Shown here one piece after another: positions 25,981 to 36,685 of a stretch of 47,262 nt of DNA. The stretch spans positions 199,700,699 to 199,747,960 of the forward strand of contig JBOZIK010000001.1 of NCBI GenBank assembly GCA_051453625.1, given 5' to 3'. The translations under genes and the position numbers were made by a program. Source of the stretch: Welwitschia mirabilis. Taxonomy: Eukaryota; Gnetophyta; Gnetopsida; Welwitschiales. Positions within the stretch are counted from its first letter, which is position 1. Every line of letters starts with the position of its first letter. A model generated the notes under the pieces. The model was not told the origin of the DNA. It saw only the letters and a program-made list of their open reading frames with translations, and searched no databases.

Positions 25981-26069
25981 TGTAACATCCAAAACTTTTT
26001 ACCTTATAAAACTATGAATGCACTAAATTATTTAAATGGTTAAAATTTTAAGTTTAATTTTCTAATACC

Positions 26070-26104
<35 letters not shown>

Positions 26105-26108
26105 TATA
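26070..26108. repeat. (TA)n microsatellite in LTR A
   Basis: A TA repeat with a short CACA interruption. LTR B has an AT repeat at the equivalent place (30676-30705). Confidence 0.95.
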
Positions 26109-29100
26109 GAGCCTTAAAGCAAAATTGATTATTTAATTTTATGATGTAATACTCAATTATTTACATATGACATGGCTATAAAATAATAGATTTTCTTAGT
26201 CATATTCTAATTTATATTAAATATGCATTTCATTAAAATATTTATGGGATGTTTGAAGTGGGATGGTTAAGAAAGTGTCATAGTCAACTAGAATTAAAGG
26301 GTCAATATTTAATTGGGGTACTACATGTATAAAAGTAAGACTCACTTGATTCATTTATTTAATAAGGTTACATAATAAGAACCTTTACCTTTATTTACAT
26401 AATATTAAGAAATATTAATAAGCTATTACTATTACTAAATTAATGAATTTTAATAGATAAGATATTATAGTTATTGATGATACCCATATATATATTTTAC
26501 TTAGGGATTACCCTAAAAATTTGCTTATTTTATTTAACTAATATTAATATTTATGGCTATCATTTAAAAATACTCCCAAATAATTAAAATGCTATTGAAA
26601 GGATTTAAAAATAATACCTATTACTTTTAAAACCCAATTGATAGCCAATTAAACCACTTTACTACACATGCTAGATTTATTTTTTCATATGTAATAGATT
26701 TTAAAAGATACTTGCGTATGGTTACATAACCCAAATCAATACACTTACTGATCAAGATAAAATCTAGTTAACACATTTCCTATTAATGTTTAAAAATTTT
26801 GTTTTATCTGTTAATGTGATTATTTCATTGAACAAATTAGCGCATATTTTCTTTTCTTCTTTGATTTAAGTGTTTTCTTTATTTTCTTCAAAAACTCTAT
26901 GTAAAGAAAAAATTGTTGATGGATGAATACTATAGCTAAGGCAAGATTTTATCTATTTTAATGTTGATTCATGCTTATTCAATGAAGGAAAATGGTAATC
27001 TATACTTAATTCACTCATACACACAGCAATCCACACTTGATTTGCTCATGTAGATAGCAATCCACACTTGTTTTGTAAAGGGGAAAAAGGATGCAAGATT
27101 TTTAGATTTGTGTTTTTTTTTTAACTTTTATTTTTATGAGGAATGTAATTTAGATAGTAAAGAAAAAGGAGTAGGCATACATAAGGACTACGTATATGCA
27201 AATGCACCCAAATCGAAAGAAGAAAACTAAAACTAGATTTAAACAAGAGAATTAAATGCATTATATGGGAGAGGAATTAATTCACAAAAGTAAAGGATGC
27301 ACGAGGAGAAGGGTGGAGGGCTAAGGAGAGGAACTACTAAAAATAGAGAAAAAAGGAAAGGTTTTTAATACTTCATTCTTACTTCTTAAATAATGTTACT
27401 TATTGGCATTTCTTAAGCATCATAAGAAAACCACTAATGTAGTTCTATCAAAGAATTTGCTAAACAGGCATTTTTGATGGATGTTTTATTAAGGGGAAAG
27501 TAAAGCTAGCAAACTAATCTATGCTTCACATAGTTTTAAAATTTTAAGCAAATTAGAACTTTCTATACTTATTTATATCTTTGTCACTTTCTTTTGGTAA
27601 TCATTAAATTTAAATCAATCAAATCTGATAATCATTTTTCATGTAAATGAAAGAAAGAAGAACAATGGTTAGCATTGTAGGAATAGGATGTAGTTAAAGG
27701 TTTATAAAAGAAGAACATTTAAATTCATGGAGCATTGTAATCTGTTTTAAATAATAATCACCACATGCTCAAATATACATATAACTCATTTTTTTACAAC
27801 ATGTATTTGTTGTTATAATAGTGAAGAAAGAGGAAAGTTGAGGAAGTGGTGGGTGGTTCGATTTCTTGTGCTAGCAATAATATTTAATTTTCTTAACCTA
27901 TGATGGTCCCACTTCTTCTTATTAAACTCTCCTTAATATGCAAGTCTCTAGGATGGTTTTAAATCACAACATCGCTATTTAATTTTGAACTATTACATCC
28001 TTTAAAATTAATAACTGCTAAGGCCATAACTTAATTTATTTGAAATGATTTAATCATCACAATCTTATGTACTCCATACAATCCAAACTATGATAATAAT
28101 TTTATTGATTTTGACATCTAAGAAATCTAATATTTATTATCTAATTCTTTTAAATGAATAATGGACCATATGGAAGGTCAAGAAATGAAATATATTATTA
28201 TAATCATGTAATATTTAATATGAAAACATTATTAATTTACTTATTCCTTTATAAATAATATGAGAAATATTAATAATTCATCTATTCCTATACTATTATA
28301 ACTTTCCAAGGTAATTGTAACTCCCTCCATAATAATATTCCATTATTTCATTAATTATGCTACTAATTAATTTAGTAATAATTAAAGTTATGAGATGATA
28401 ATATTCTTATAAATCAATAAGTTTAAATAAGGATACAACACTTTGAATATAGAAATTCTAAAAGAAAATCAACATTGAAAATACAAATATCTTTAATAAG
28501 AGAATCTATCTCAAGATAAATGCATAATCTTGAAGTACTCTAAATACAAATCCTTGCTTACAAATTAATACAAAATAGTAGGATCTCGAAGTCCTTATAC
28601 TACATGCATAAATCTAAGTAATAATTATTAATATAAAATTTAATCTGAACTTTAATAGCTGGCTCATCCAAAGGCCATCGTTATGTTAGGTCCTACACAT
28701 GTAAGCATGGCATGAGAACTACAACCTTCATAGTTCCTAATATGATCTATGGTAAGGTTTTAGGTAAGGGGGTTTTCTAAGCTTATGATGGGATCCTCAA
28801 GAAAATAGTATGTAACCAACGCCTCATATAAGATATAATAATCCAGATACACATCTTTAAGTCTTAATAATGCAAGAATATATAGTGAATAAAATGCTCT
28901 ATTAGAAGGGTGTCAAAAATATCCATTTATTTAGAGGTTTACTCTTATGACCAATAGAAACCCTTGAGGTGGGATAACACCCTAAATCTATAAGACGTCA
29001 TGTCATACACAACTAGATGAGTCACAAAAACTACCTTGATCACTCTAACAGCTCACTCCCATGGCTAATAGAAGCCCTTTAAGGGGCCTAGCCCCTAACA

Positions 29101-29456
29101 CCATATAATTTAATCAATTAGTAAATATTAAATCATAGAATTAAAATTACAGCTAAGATATTATATGCATAAGAAAAAGAGTTACATGAAACATGTAAAA
29201 GATGAAATAATTAATTGGAACCTATAAGAAATAGATGAAATTCCATAAACCATACAAGAAATAAAATGATATACCATAAAACCATACCAAATTTTGATAC
29301 AAAACTCAAGATCTCATGAAAATGTTAAGGCTCTAAGGCTTTTTCAAACTTCAATATTAAGATCATAAGATTCAATAGTAAGAACTTTCCCAAGATGTGA
29401 AATATGAGAAGAGAAAGATCATATTTATAATAAAAAGTATAGGATGTGAAGAAGCA

Positions 29457-29562
29457 CCAAATAATAGAGTGGTTGAAGTAGTGGAAATGGTGGAAGTGGT
29501 GTGGTAGAGGTGGTGGAAGTGGTGTGATGAAAGTGATGAAGGTGGTAGAAGTGGTGGGGATT
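29457..29562. repeat. GGTGGAAGTGGT-type minisatellite in LTR A
   Basis: Imperfect tandem 6- and 9-base units of GGTGGA/AGTGGT. LTR C carries a related array at 38197-38300. The Ser/Thr/His-rich minus-strand reading frame at 29372-29674 is a by-product of this repeat. Confidence 0.85.
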
Positions 29563-29962
29563 CCATTACCTTGCTAGGCCACTGAGTATAATAAATAATA
29601 ATTCTTCTTACCATAAAATAATAAATAATAAATAAGACATTAGCAGTAATAATAAAATATTCCATAAACATCATAATAATTACAATTCAAGATATTTACT
29701 AAATATAATAAACTAACTTTAGGCATTATGCATCTCCATTCATAATAATTTCAAATCCACAACTAAGTGGAATTTTTCAAAATAACCATTTAAATGAATA
29801 AAGATAAAGTACAAAATAATAATTATGGGACTATTAGCTCTAAATTAAACATCTAAGAATTAACATAAAATATTTTCCTTATAAAATTTCATATTCTCTT
29901 TTAATTATTTATCAAAATATTTTGAACTTAAATTTTGATGGCTAAAAATTTAGAACATGACA

Positions 29963-29976
29963 TTTATCCATCCCTT
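29963..29976 (-). promoter_or_regulatory. Polypurine tract next to LTR A
   Basis: The minus strand reads AAGGGATGGATAAA immediately before the LTR start TGTCATG. Position and composition fit the plus-strand primer of an LTR retrotransposon whose 3' LTR is LTR A. Confidence 0.65.
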
Positions 29977-30430
29977 AAGAGGTTTCATCCTTGAAACTAA
30001 AAATTAGAAAAATATTTTAACTCTTTAAACTACTCTACTTCTACTTATTTCCATGATAAAGTTGCTCCTTTAATAAGTTGTTAAGTAGTAGAATTAAATA
30101 ATTCTAATGCATTTTGCATACAAATCAATCATGCTTCTACATTTTTTATGTTATTGATACCTTTGAAAGTTGTATGATTCATCCTCTTAAATTGAATTAT
30201 CATCTTCTTGATAGAGTCATCATCTTCCTTGTCATTGCATTGCTCTTGACTTTTACCCACTAAGTTGTCAACTACTTTTATTAATGTTGTAACTTTAGTT
30301 AATTGGTTTACTGATTTTTTTGGGTTATCTTAATCCTGAAAATCAACTTCCCATATCATAAACGCATGTTAAATAATTAAGCCAAGGGAATTAAAAACTT
30401 AACAATAGTTATTCCCCCAATGAATTTATC
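29963..30430 (-). pseudogene. gag: gag remnant in the internally deleted LTR element
   Basis: The 604-bp internal region between LTRs A and B holds a minus-strand gag fragment. It reads SIKKMIIQFKRMNHTTFKGI, then a block NVEA-stop-LICMQNALELFNSTT, matching the plant retrotransposon gag domain (PF03732) pattern 'F.R..PP.F.G...P..AE.WL....KIF'. Two TAG/TAA stops lie at expected W and Q positions. Gag would form the virus-like particle shell. The fragment stops after about 100 residues, just before the polypurine tract, so the rest of gag and all of pol are missing. The unit is therefore LTR - truncated gag - LTR, a non-autonomous deletion derivative. The leader with PBS modules lies immediately upstream. 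Confidence 0.65.
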
Positions 30431-30437
30431 AACCTAT

Positions 30438-30566
30438 GCTATAATACCAAATGTAATGTCCTTGGTATTTTAATACCAAAAAATTCTATATGTTAACTCT
30501 TTAATACCAAATGTAATGCCTTGGATTTCTACAATTCAAAAATTCAAACTCACTTTAATACTAAAA
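30438..30566 (-). promoter_or_regulatory. Three iterated PBS modules next to LTR B
   Basis: Decayed complements of the initiator-Met PBS lie at 30438-30449 (gctataatacca), 30498-30509 (tctttaatacca) and 30552-30563 (actttaatacta). The spacings are 60 and 54 bp. Each is followed on plus by a TGTAATG-type LTR-end motif; the last one is LTR B itself at 30567. The same 54- or 60-bp spacing is seen at 25912/25966 and 34459/34519. Confidence 0.7.
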
Positions 30567-30674
30567 TGTAACACTGAAAAAATTTTTGCCTTATAAAATT
30601 ATGAATGCACTAAATTATTTAAATGGTTGAAATTTTTATGTTTAATTTGTTAAAGCCATATTATTATAGTATAA

Positions 30675-30705
<31 letters not shown>

Positions 30706-33700
30706 CTTAAAGCGGTATTAATTATTTAGTTTTATGGTATAATATTCAATTATTTATTCATGACATGACTAAAAAATAATAGGCTTCATTAGTCATATTC
30801 TAATGCATATTAAAGATGCATTTTATTAAAAGATGTATGGGATGTTGAAAGTGGGATGGTTAAGGAAGTGTCATAATCAACTAGAATTAAAGGGTCAATA
30901 TTTAACTTGGGTAATACATAGATAAAAGTAAGACTTACTTGATCCATTTATTTACCAAGGTTACATAATAATAACCTTTACCTTTATTTACATAATATTA
31001 AGAACTATTGATAAACTATTAATACTATTAAATTAATAAATTTTATTAGACAATGTATTATAGTTATTGATGATACCCATATATATTTTACTTAGGGCTC
31101 GGCCTAAAAATTTGCTTATTTTATTTAACGAATATTGATACTTGTGGCTATCATTTAAAAATACTTCCAAATAATTGCTATTGGAATGATTCAAATACAA
31201 TACCTATTAGTTTTAGATCCTTATTGATAACTGATTAAGCAACTTTGTTGCACATGCTAGATTTCTTTTTCATGTGGATTAGATTTTAAAAGAGACTTGC
31301 CTATGATTTTATCATCCAAATCAATATACTTACAAATCATGATAACATATAGGCAATACATTTCCTATTGATGTTTAAATGTTTTGTTTTATCTATTAAT
31401 GAGATTATGTCTTCGAATAAATTAGCACATCCTTTCTTTTCTTATTTGGTTTGAGTGTTCACTTCATTTTCTTCAAAGACTTTGCATAGAGAAGGGATTA
31501 TCAATGGATGACCATTATAGCTAAGGCAAGGTTTTATTTATTCCAATGGTGATCCACACTTGTTCTGTAAACATAGATGGCAATCCACACTTGATTTTCT
31601 CATGCAAATGATGATCCATACTTGTTCTATAAATGGGAAAAAAGGATGCAAGATTTTTACACGTACATTTTTTTTGAACTTCTATTCTTATAAGGAATGT
31701 GATTTGGATAGTAAAGAAAAAGGAGTAAGCAAAGAGAAGGACTTGCATATGAAAACATATCCAAATCAAAATAATAAAACCAAACCTAGATCTAAACAAA
31801 AGAATTACATGAGTTAGATAGAAGAGGGTTTAATTTATGAAAGAAAAGAGCACGTGGTAAGAAGGGTGAAGGTTAAGGAGAGGAACCACTAAAAATTGAG
31901 TAAGAAGAAAAGGTTTTCAACATTTCTTTCTTACTTCTTAAATAACATTACTTATTGGCATTTCTTAAAGAAAAATTGCTAATGCATTTCTATCAAATCA
32001 TTTTTTGAACAAGTGTTTCTAATGGGAATTTTATTAAGGGAAAGAGAAAGCTAGCGAACTATGCTATGCTTCACATAGTTTCAAAATTTTAAGCAAATTA
32101 GGGCTTTTTATACTCATTTATATCTTTTTCACTCTCTTATAGTGATCATTAAATTCACATCAATTATATCTGACAATCATTTTTAATGCAAATAAAAGAA
32201 AGAAGAATAGTGCTTTGCATTGCAGGAAGAGTGTGTAGTTATAGACCTATAAAAGAAGAACCTTTTGAATTGTAGACCATTGTAATTTGTTTTAGATAAT
32301 AATTACCACACACTCAAATATATGTATAATTCTTTCTTTCATAATATGTGTTTATTGGTATAATGATAAAGAAAGAAGAAAATTGAGGAAGTAATTAGTG
32401 GTTTAATTTCTTGCGCTTGCATAGTTATTTACTCTTTTAACATTACTACATTAGCAATAATATTTAATTTGCTTAACTTGTGGTGGTCCCACTTGCTCTT
32501 CAAGATGATTTTAACTCACAATTCCCTTATTAAATTCTAAATAGTTACATCCTTTAAAATAAATAACCACTAATTCCATAATTTAATTTATTCGAAATGC
32601 TTTAATCATCACAATCTCATGTACTCTATACACTCCAAACTGTGATAATAATTTTATTAATTTTGACATCTAATAAATCTAATATTTATTATCTAATGCT
32701 TTAAAGGAATAATGGGTCATATGGAAGGTTAAGAAATAAAATATATTATTATAATCATGTAACATTTAATATGAAAATATTATTAATTTACCTATTCCTT
32801 TATGAATAATATGAAAAACATTAATAATTCATTTATTCCTTTACTATCGTAACTTTTCCAAGGTAATTGTAACTCCTTCCATAATAATATTTCATCATTT
32901 TATAAATTATGCTAATGATTAATTTAGTAATAATTAAAGTTATGGGATGATAATATTATTATAAATCAACAAATTAAAATAAGGATACAACACTTTGAAT
33001 ATAGAAATTCTAAAAGAAAATGGACATTGAAAATATACATATCTTTAATAAGAGAAACTATCTCAAGATGAATGCATAATCTTGAAGTATTCTAAATACA
33101 AATATTTTCTCACAAATTAATACAAAATATTAGGATCTCAAAGTCATTTTTACTACATGCATGAATCTAAGCAATAAGTATGAATATAACATTCAATTCA
33201 AACTTCAATAGCTAGCTCATCCAAAGGCCATCCTCATGCTAGGTCTTGCACACGCAAGCATGGTATAAGAACTACAACCTTCACAGTTTCCAATATGGTC
33301 CATTGCAAGGTTTTAGGTAAGGGGGTTTTCCAAGCTCATGATGGAATTCTCAAGAAAATCATATGTAATCAAATCCTCATACAAAATACAATAATCTAGA
33401 TACACATATCCAAGTCTTGGCAATCCAAGAATATATATTAAATAGAATGCTCTTTAGAAGGGTGTCATATATATTCATTTCTATAGAGGTTCATTAACCC
33501 TTTAGGTGGGATAACCCCTTAAAGCTATAAGACATCATGCCATGCACAACTATATGAATCGCAAACATCACACTGATCACTTTAAAAGCTCACTCCCATG
33601 GCCAATGGAAGCCCTTTAAGTGTTCAAGAACCTGAAGCTACATAATTTAATCACTTAGTGAAGATTAAAGTATAGAATTAAAATCACAACTAAGATATTA

Positions 33701-33967
33701 AATGCATAATAAAAAGACTTACATGAAACATGTAAAAGATGTAAGAATTAATTAGAACATATAAGAAATAGATGAAAGTCCATAAACCATACTAGAAATA
33801 AAATGATATACCATGAAGCCATACCAAATTTTGAGATAAAACTCAAGTCTCATAAATATTGTAAGGCTTCAAGGATTTTTCAAGCTCTAAGATTAAGATT
33901 ATAAGGTTTAATAGTGAAAACTTTTCCAAGATGTAAAATATGAGAAGAGGAAGGTCATATTTATAGT
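30567..33967 (-). mobile_element. LTR B, truncated by a gap (5' LTR of the deleted element)
   Basis: Begins TGTAACACTG on plus and aligns with LTR A from 25981 through about 29434. The 528 bp matching the far end of LTR A (29435-29962) are absent: the sequence enters a 100-N gap at 33968 and emerges in LINE-related DNA. Open frames at 31521-31817 on both strands are chance frames inside the LTR. With LTR A at the other side, gag remnant between, PBS at this end and polypurine tract at the other, it behaves as the 5' LTR of a minus-oriented element. Confidence 0.78.
30676..30705. repeat. (AT)n microsatellite in LTR B
   Basis: Simple AT repeat at the position equivalent to the TA repeat of LTR A. 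Confidence 0.95.
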
Positions 33968-34067
33968 NNNNNNNNNNNNNNNNNNNNNNNNNNNNNNNNN
34001 NNNNNNNNNNNNNNNNNNNNNNNNNNNNNNNNNNNNNNNNNNNNNNNNNNNNNNNNNNNNNNNNNNN
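33968..34067. other. Assembly gap (100 N)
   Basis: A fixed-size gap of unknown true length at the LTR B / LINE junction. The missing end of LTR B may lie here. Confidence 0.97.
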
Positions 34068-34124
34068 CCATTTCCATTTTCTAGGGTCTCCTAATCTTGC
34101 ATAGTTCCATGAAAGAATTTTCAT
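34068..34124 (-). pseudogene. LINE ORF2 endonuclease N-terminus (second LINE)
   Basis: On the minus strand the frame opens MKILSWNYARLGDPRKWKW and then enters the gap. This matches the start of plant L1-type ORF2 (MK.LSWN.RGLG.PRK) almost perfectly. The Asn of the metal-binding SWN motif is present, while the usual RG is AR. It is much better preserved than the LINE endonuclease at 8563, so it is probably a different, younger insertion. Only 19 residues are visible. The gap hides the rest, and any continuation would have to lie within it, because at 33967 the sequence is already LTR B. Confidence 0.8.
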
Positions 34125-34458
34125 GACTCTTGAGGTGCAAAAATTTCCCTATCTAGGCCCTCATCCACATTCACATTATCTTCTATCTTTTTATATTTTG
34201 TTAAAATTTAAATAATGTTGTCTAGGTTCTCTTGAGTTGCATTTGCGATCTCTTAGGATGTACTCTTTTGTAGTTGTACTCAGTCCTCTTATGAATCCCT
34301 CCTATGTATTAACTCACCCTCCTACTTCCTTTGTAGCTATTGCCTCTTTATTCTTCTTATCCTCCCTTGATCATTAAATGGCCTTGATTCCTCTTTTGAA
34401 ATTTCTTGAAATTCTATAATATCCAAAAATTTCATCAATTGAAAAATTCAAAGTCGCT
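34125..34458 (-). other. Leader / 5' gag-like sequence between a PBS and the LINE
   Basis: Minus-strand sequence downstream of the PBS at 34459-34470. It is stop-containing and rich in R, K, E and Q, resembling the basic start of a gag leader or the tail of LINE ORF1. It immediately precedes the LINE ORF2 start. I cannot decide between the two. Confidence 0.35.
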
Positions 34459-34545
34459 GCTCTGATGCCAAAATGTAATGTCCTGATTTTCTAATACCAA
34501 AAACTTTTATATGTTGATGCTCTGATACCAAATATAATACCCATA
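34459..34545 (-). promoter_or_regulatory. Best preserved PBS pair (TGGCATCAGAGC and TGGTATCAGAGC)
   Basis: The minus strand at 34519-34530 reads TGGTATCAGAGC, the perfect 12-base initiator-Met tRNA primer-binding site of plant LTR retrotransposons. A second copy with one transition lies at 34459-34470. Their spacing is 60 bp, as in the LTR B leader. Each is preceded on minus by an LTR-end-like GGACATTACA or GGGTATTATA sequence. Confidence 0.8.
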
Positions 34546-35199
34546 ATTTTCACGAGTTAAAACTTCAAACTTGCTTAGTTAGACCCACAAGTTTATAATA
34601 GAATGACGATGGGTTATAAGACAAAGGATTGTTAAGGGCTTCTGAAATGATAAAGACCATGCATTAGATTAAAATTGATTTTGAGAACAACAATAGGAAC
34701 ATTGATTAGGTTATTAATATTTATGAATACATTAATAATTACAATGTTGTTCCTTAAGTGGTCAAGGAGGGGAAAATAGAATCTATAGCCACCATAATAA
34801 TAGAGGGCCACCAATGTTTACAAGAAGAAGATATAATACTAGTACAGTGGGACACAACTTAAAATATATTATAAAACCATATATCAGAGTCAGATATTAA
34901 TTATTTTAGCTAATTATTCTAATATCTGAATATACTTGCATAAATTTGGCTAAAACTTAAAAATGAAGATCATCTAATCTAAGGAAAAACTTTTAAAAAT
35001 ATATAGCTAACATATATATAAGTCCATGAATGACTATAATACTTATAAGAGCCAAGACTTAATATTGATAATAAGACATGGCATTAATTAAGCATATATT
35101 AAGTAGAGTCTTTTCATAAAGGTTATATCATACTTGATAGGTTTTAATTTAATGGTCAAGAAAAAACATATCACGCAGAAAGTAAATTTTATACTATGA
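34546..35199. other. Possible LTR sequence of another element; no gene
   Basis: The sequence beyond the PBS pair should be LTR on the minus-orientation model, but it does not match LTR A, B or C. It is AT-rich and holds no believable frame; the 60-residue minus frame at 34632-34814 has no motif. Confidence 0.35.
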
Positions 35200-35209
35200 G
35201 GTCTAGGTT

Positions 35210-35330
35210 AAACTATTGTTGGATTTCAAAGTCATATTAAAAATATTGGTTGTGGGGCTCAAACTCGAGACCTACCAGCCATTTAAATTTCCTCTAACCA
35301 GCCATGCTCTTCCATCTTACTTGTTTACTT
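35210..35330 (-). mobile_element. tRNA-derived SINE-like element
   Basis: The minus strand shows a B-box-like GAGTTTGAGCCCC (35254-35266) and, 38 bases upstream, an A-box-like TGGCTGGTTAGAGG (35291-35304). These are internal RNA polymerase III promoter motifs in the right order and spacing for a tRNA-derived SINE. No cloverleaf can be folded, so it is not a functional tRNA. The ends and target duplication are unclear. Confidence 0.45.
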
Positions 35331-36427
35331 TACAACTGTTTTTCTTTTCTAAGTCATTAGCCCTCGGTGACGGTAGGGTACGTTTCATGCAGAAATTTTG
35401 AGGCAAAACATAGGTAGATTCAAAGAAGGAAACGATCATCGACAGCTAAGGAAGAAACAGAGGAGTTTCTCGTCGTCCACTGAGTATACACGCTAGTGCC
35501 GAACAAACTCAGTTCGTCGTCCAAATTCAAGTGTGCATGCTAAGCTTGTCAAATTTGCAGGCTGGAGCTACTTCTCTTATTTCATGTTTTATTTGTTATG
35601 TCTTCGGTCGCATTTTAATATAAGGACTGTGTGACATTTCTTCTCGCTTAAGCATTATTCCTAATTATTTCACCTTCCATTGGAAATCAATGATTTGAGA
35701 ATAAGAGCGAATCACGGCTAAAGAAATAGAGGTTACAGAATTTAATGCTTCATCTTGAGTTAGGGCATTTCGTTTGAGTCATTGTTCTGGTTCTCTAAGA
35801 GTGTTAATGATCTATTACGTATGGAGTCTGCCGATAAGCGACAAGTGTAGAAAGAATGCGCATAGATAAGGGGGAAAACAGAAACAAGAAGAACATTAAC
35901 AGACAATCGGAAAGAATAGGAAATTCACTTCGCAAGAGCAATCACACACATTAAATCTTTCAAAAATGGCAACAATGCTTATAACTTTGGTTTCTTACCT
36001 CTAAACGTTTTTATGCGTTTGTCTAATGCATTATAGGAAGTCTGTCAAGTGTGGAATTTGGATACTACACATAAAGGAAGGGGGGCTTCATAAGGAGAAG
36101 GGAAAAATAAACACTTGATAGTGATCCCTGCGCTGCACAGCAGGAACGAAATGTGTGAGGGAGATGGGAAGGAAAGACGTAAAATAGAATAAAAGCGCTG
36201 TGTAATGCGCAAAAAGTGTGCTACCTTGGAAATGCAGGGAGGGAGGAGAATTGCGCTTGAGGAAGAAAGCTTGTTAATCTTATAAGCGGATGCAAGCTAA
36301 AAGGCATTTGAACAAAACGGCAGAAAGGGGCGTCGTGATGCATGAGTTTGATTTTGGCACTCAAATCATTGTGGATTATTCTTCGTTAAAAGCAGAAGCG
36401 GCAGGTTGCAAGTCGCACACCGGCAGT

Positions 36428-36437
36428 TATAAATATA
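36428..36437 (+). promoter_or_regulatory. TATA box candidate
   Basis: TATAAATATA in the CpG-rich island, followed by a GA-rich stretch (gagaggaggaggagtacagg) of the kind seen at plant 5' untranslated regions. The next downstream ATG (36560) opens a 31-codon frame. Supported by motif and context only. Confidence 0.4.
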
Positions 36438-36472
36438 TTACAAAAATTCAGAGAGGAGGAGGAGTACAGGTC

Positions 36473-36552
36473 ACGTAGGAAAGAGATACGGAGAGGCACT
36501 TAGGAGTAGTCGATAAAACACTGCAGGCGGAGGCTAAAATTCTTTCCTACGT
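36473..36552. repeat. Perfect 12-bp inverted repeat with 56-bp loop
   Basis: ACGTAGGAAAGA at 36473-36484 is the exact reverse complement of TCTTTCCTACGT at 36541-36552. It sits 36-115 bases downstream of the TATA candidate, so a transcript would contain the hairpin. Each arm holds an ACGT core. Confidence 0.7.
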
Positions 36553-36559
36553 AGTAGCT

Positions 36560-36655
36560 ATGCAGATGTTGATTATTCTCACTCATCAGCTTAGGTCAAA
36601 CGTTAAATTCGAATGCGTATTTTCTTTTTATGATGGCACCGCTTCAGTTATATAA
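36560..36655 (+). CDS. Short open frame downstream of the TATA candidate (31 residues), speculative
   Basis: ATG at 36560 opens a frame starting MQMLIILTHQLRSNV and ending at TAA 36653-36655. It is the first ATG after the 12-bp inverted repeat. It has no recognised domain. It could be an upstream frame, a first exon (CTTAG/GTCAAA at about 36594 is a weak donor), or chance. The frame just upstream at 36290-36478 crosses the TATA candidate and is less likely to be translated. Confidence 0.2.
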   Translation: MQMLIILTHQLRSNVKFECVFSFYDGTASVI

Positions 36656-36685
36656 TTGAGGCATTTTCTTTCATTTCATGTGTGA

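Larger units (their letters stand above)
25981..29962 (-). mobile_element. Complete long LTR A (about 3.98 kb), minus-oriented Ty3/gypsy-type element
   Basis: On the plus strand the block begins TGTAACATCC and ends GAACATGACA, the TG...CA ends of an LTR. It aligns along its length with LTR B (from 30567) and, from about 28090, with truncated LTR C (36780-38703). By eye sampled blocks are roughly 85-90% identical, so the insertion is old. A purine tract lies just outside the 29962 end on the minus strand, and PBS-like modules lie outside the 25981 end. It contains a TA microsatellite (26070-26108) and a GGTGGAAGTGGT-like minisatellite (29457-29562). It has no believable reading frame. Confidence 0.82.
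35340..36660. other. Island rich in CpG and CAG/CTG, low-copy-like
   Basis: Across about 1.3 kb CG dinucleotides and CAG/CTG trinucleotides are frequent (for example 35461-35520 has six CGs), whereas comparable 600-bp stretches elsewhere have about three. No part matches the repeats in this window. Features inside include a TATA box at 36428, an inverted repeat and a few short open frames (35216-35401, 36290-36478), none with a recognised domain. It resembles an unmethylated gene-proximal region, such as promoter or first exon of a nearby gene, or a recent insertion that has not yet decayed. No coding exon can be asserted. Confidence 0.6.

Noticed and set aside
29372-29674. Minus-strand frame with Ser/Thr/His-rich repeat
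   Set aside because: By-product of the GGTGGAAGTGGT minisatellite.
31521-31817. Overlapping open frames on both strands in LTR B
   Set aside because: They lie in non-coding LTR DNA; no equivalent conserved frame was noticed in LTR A and no domain is visible.
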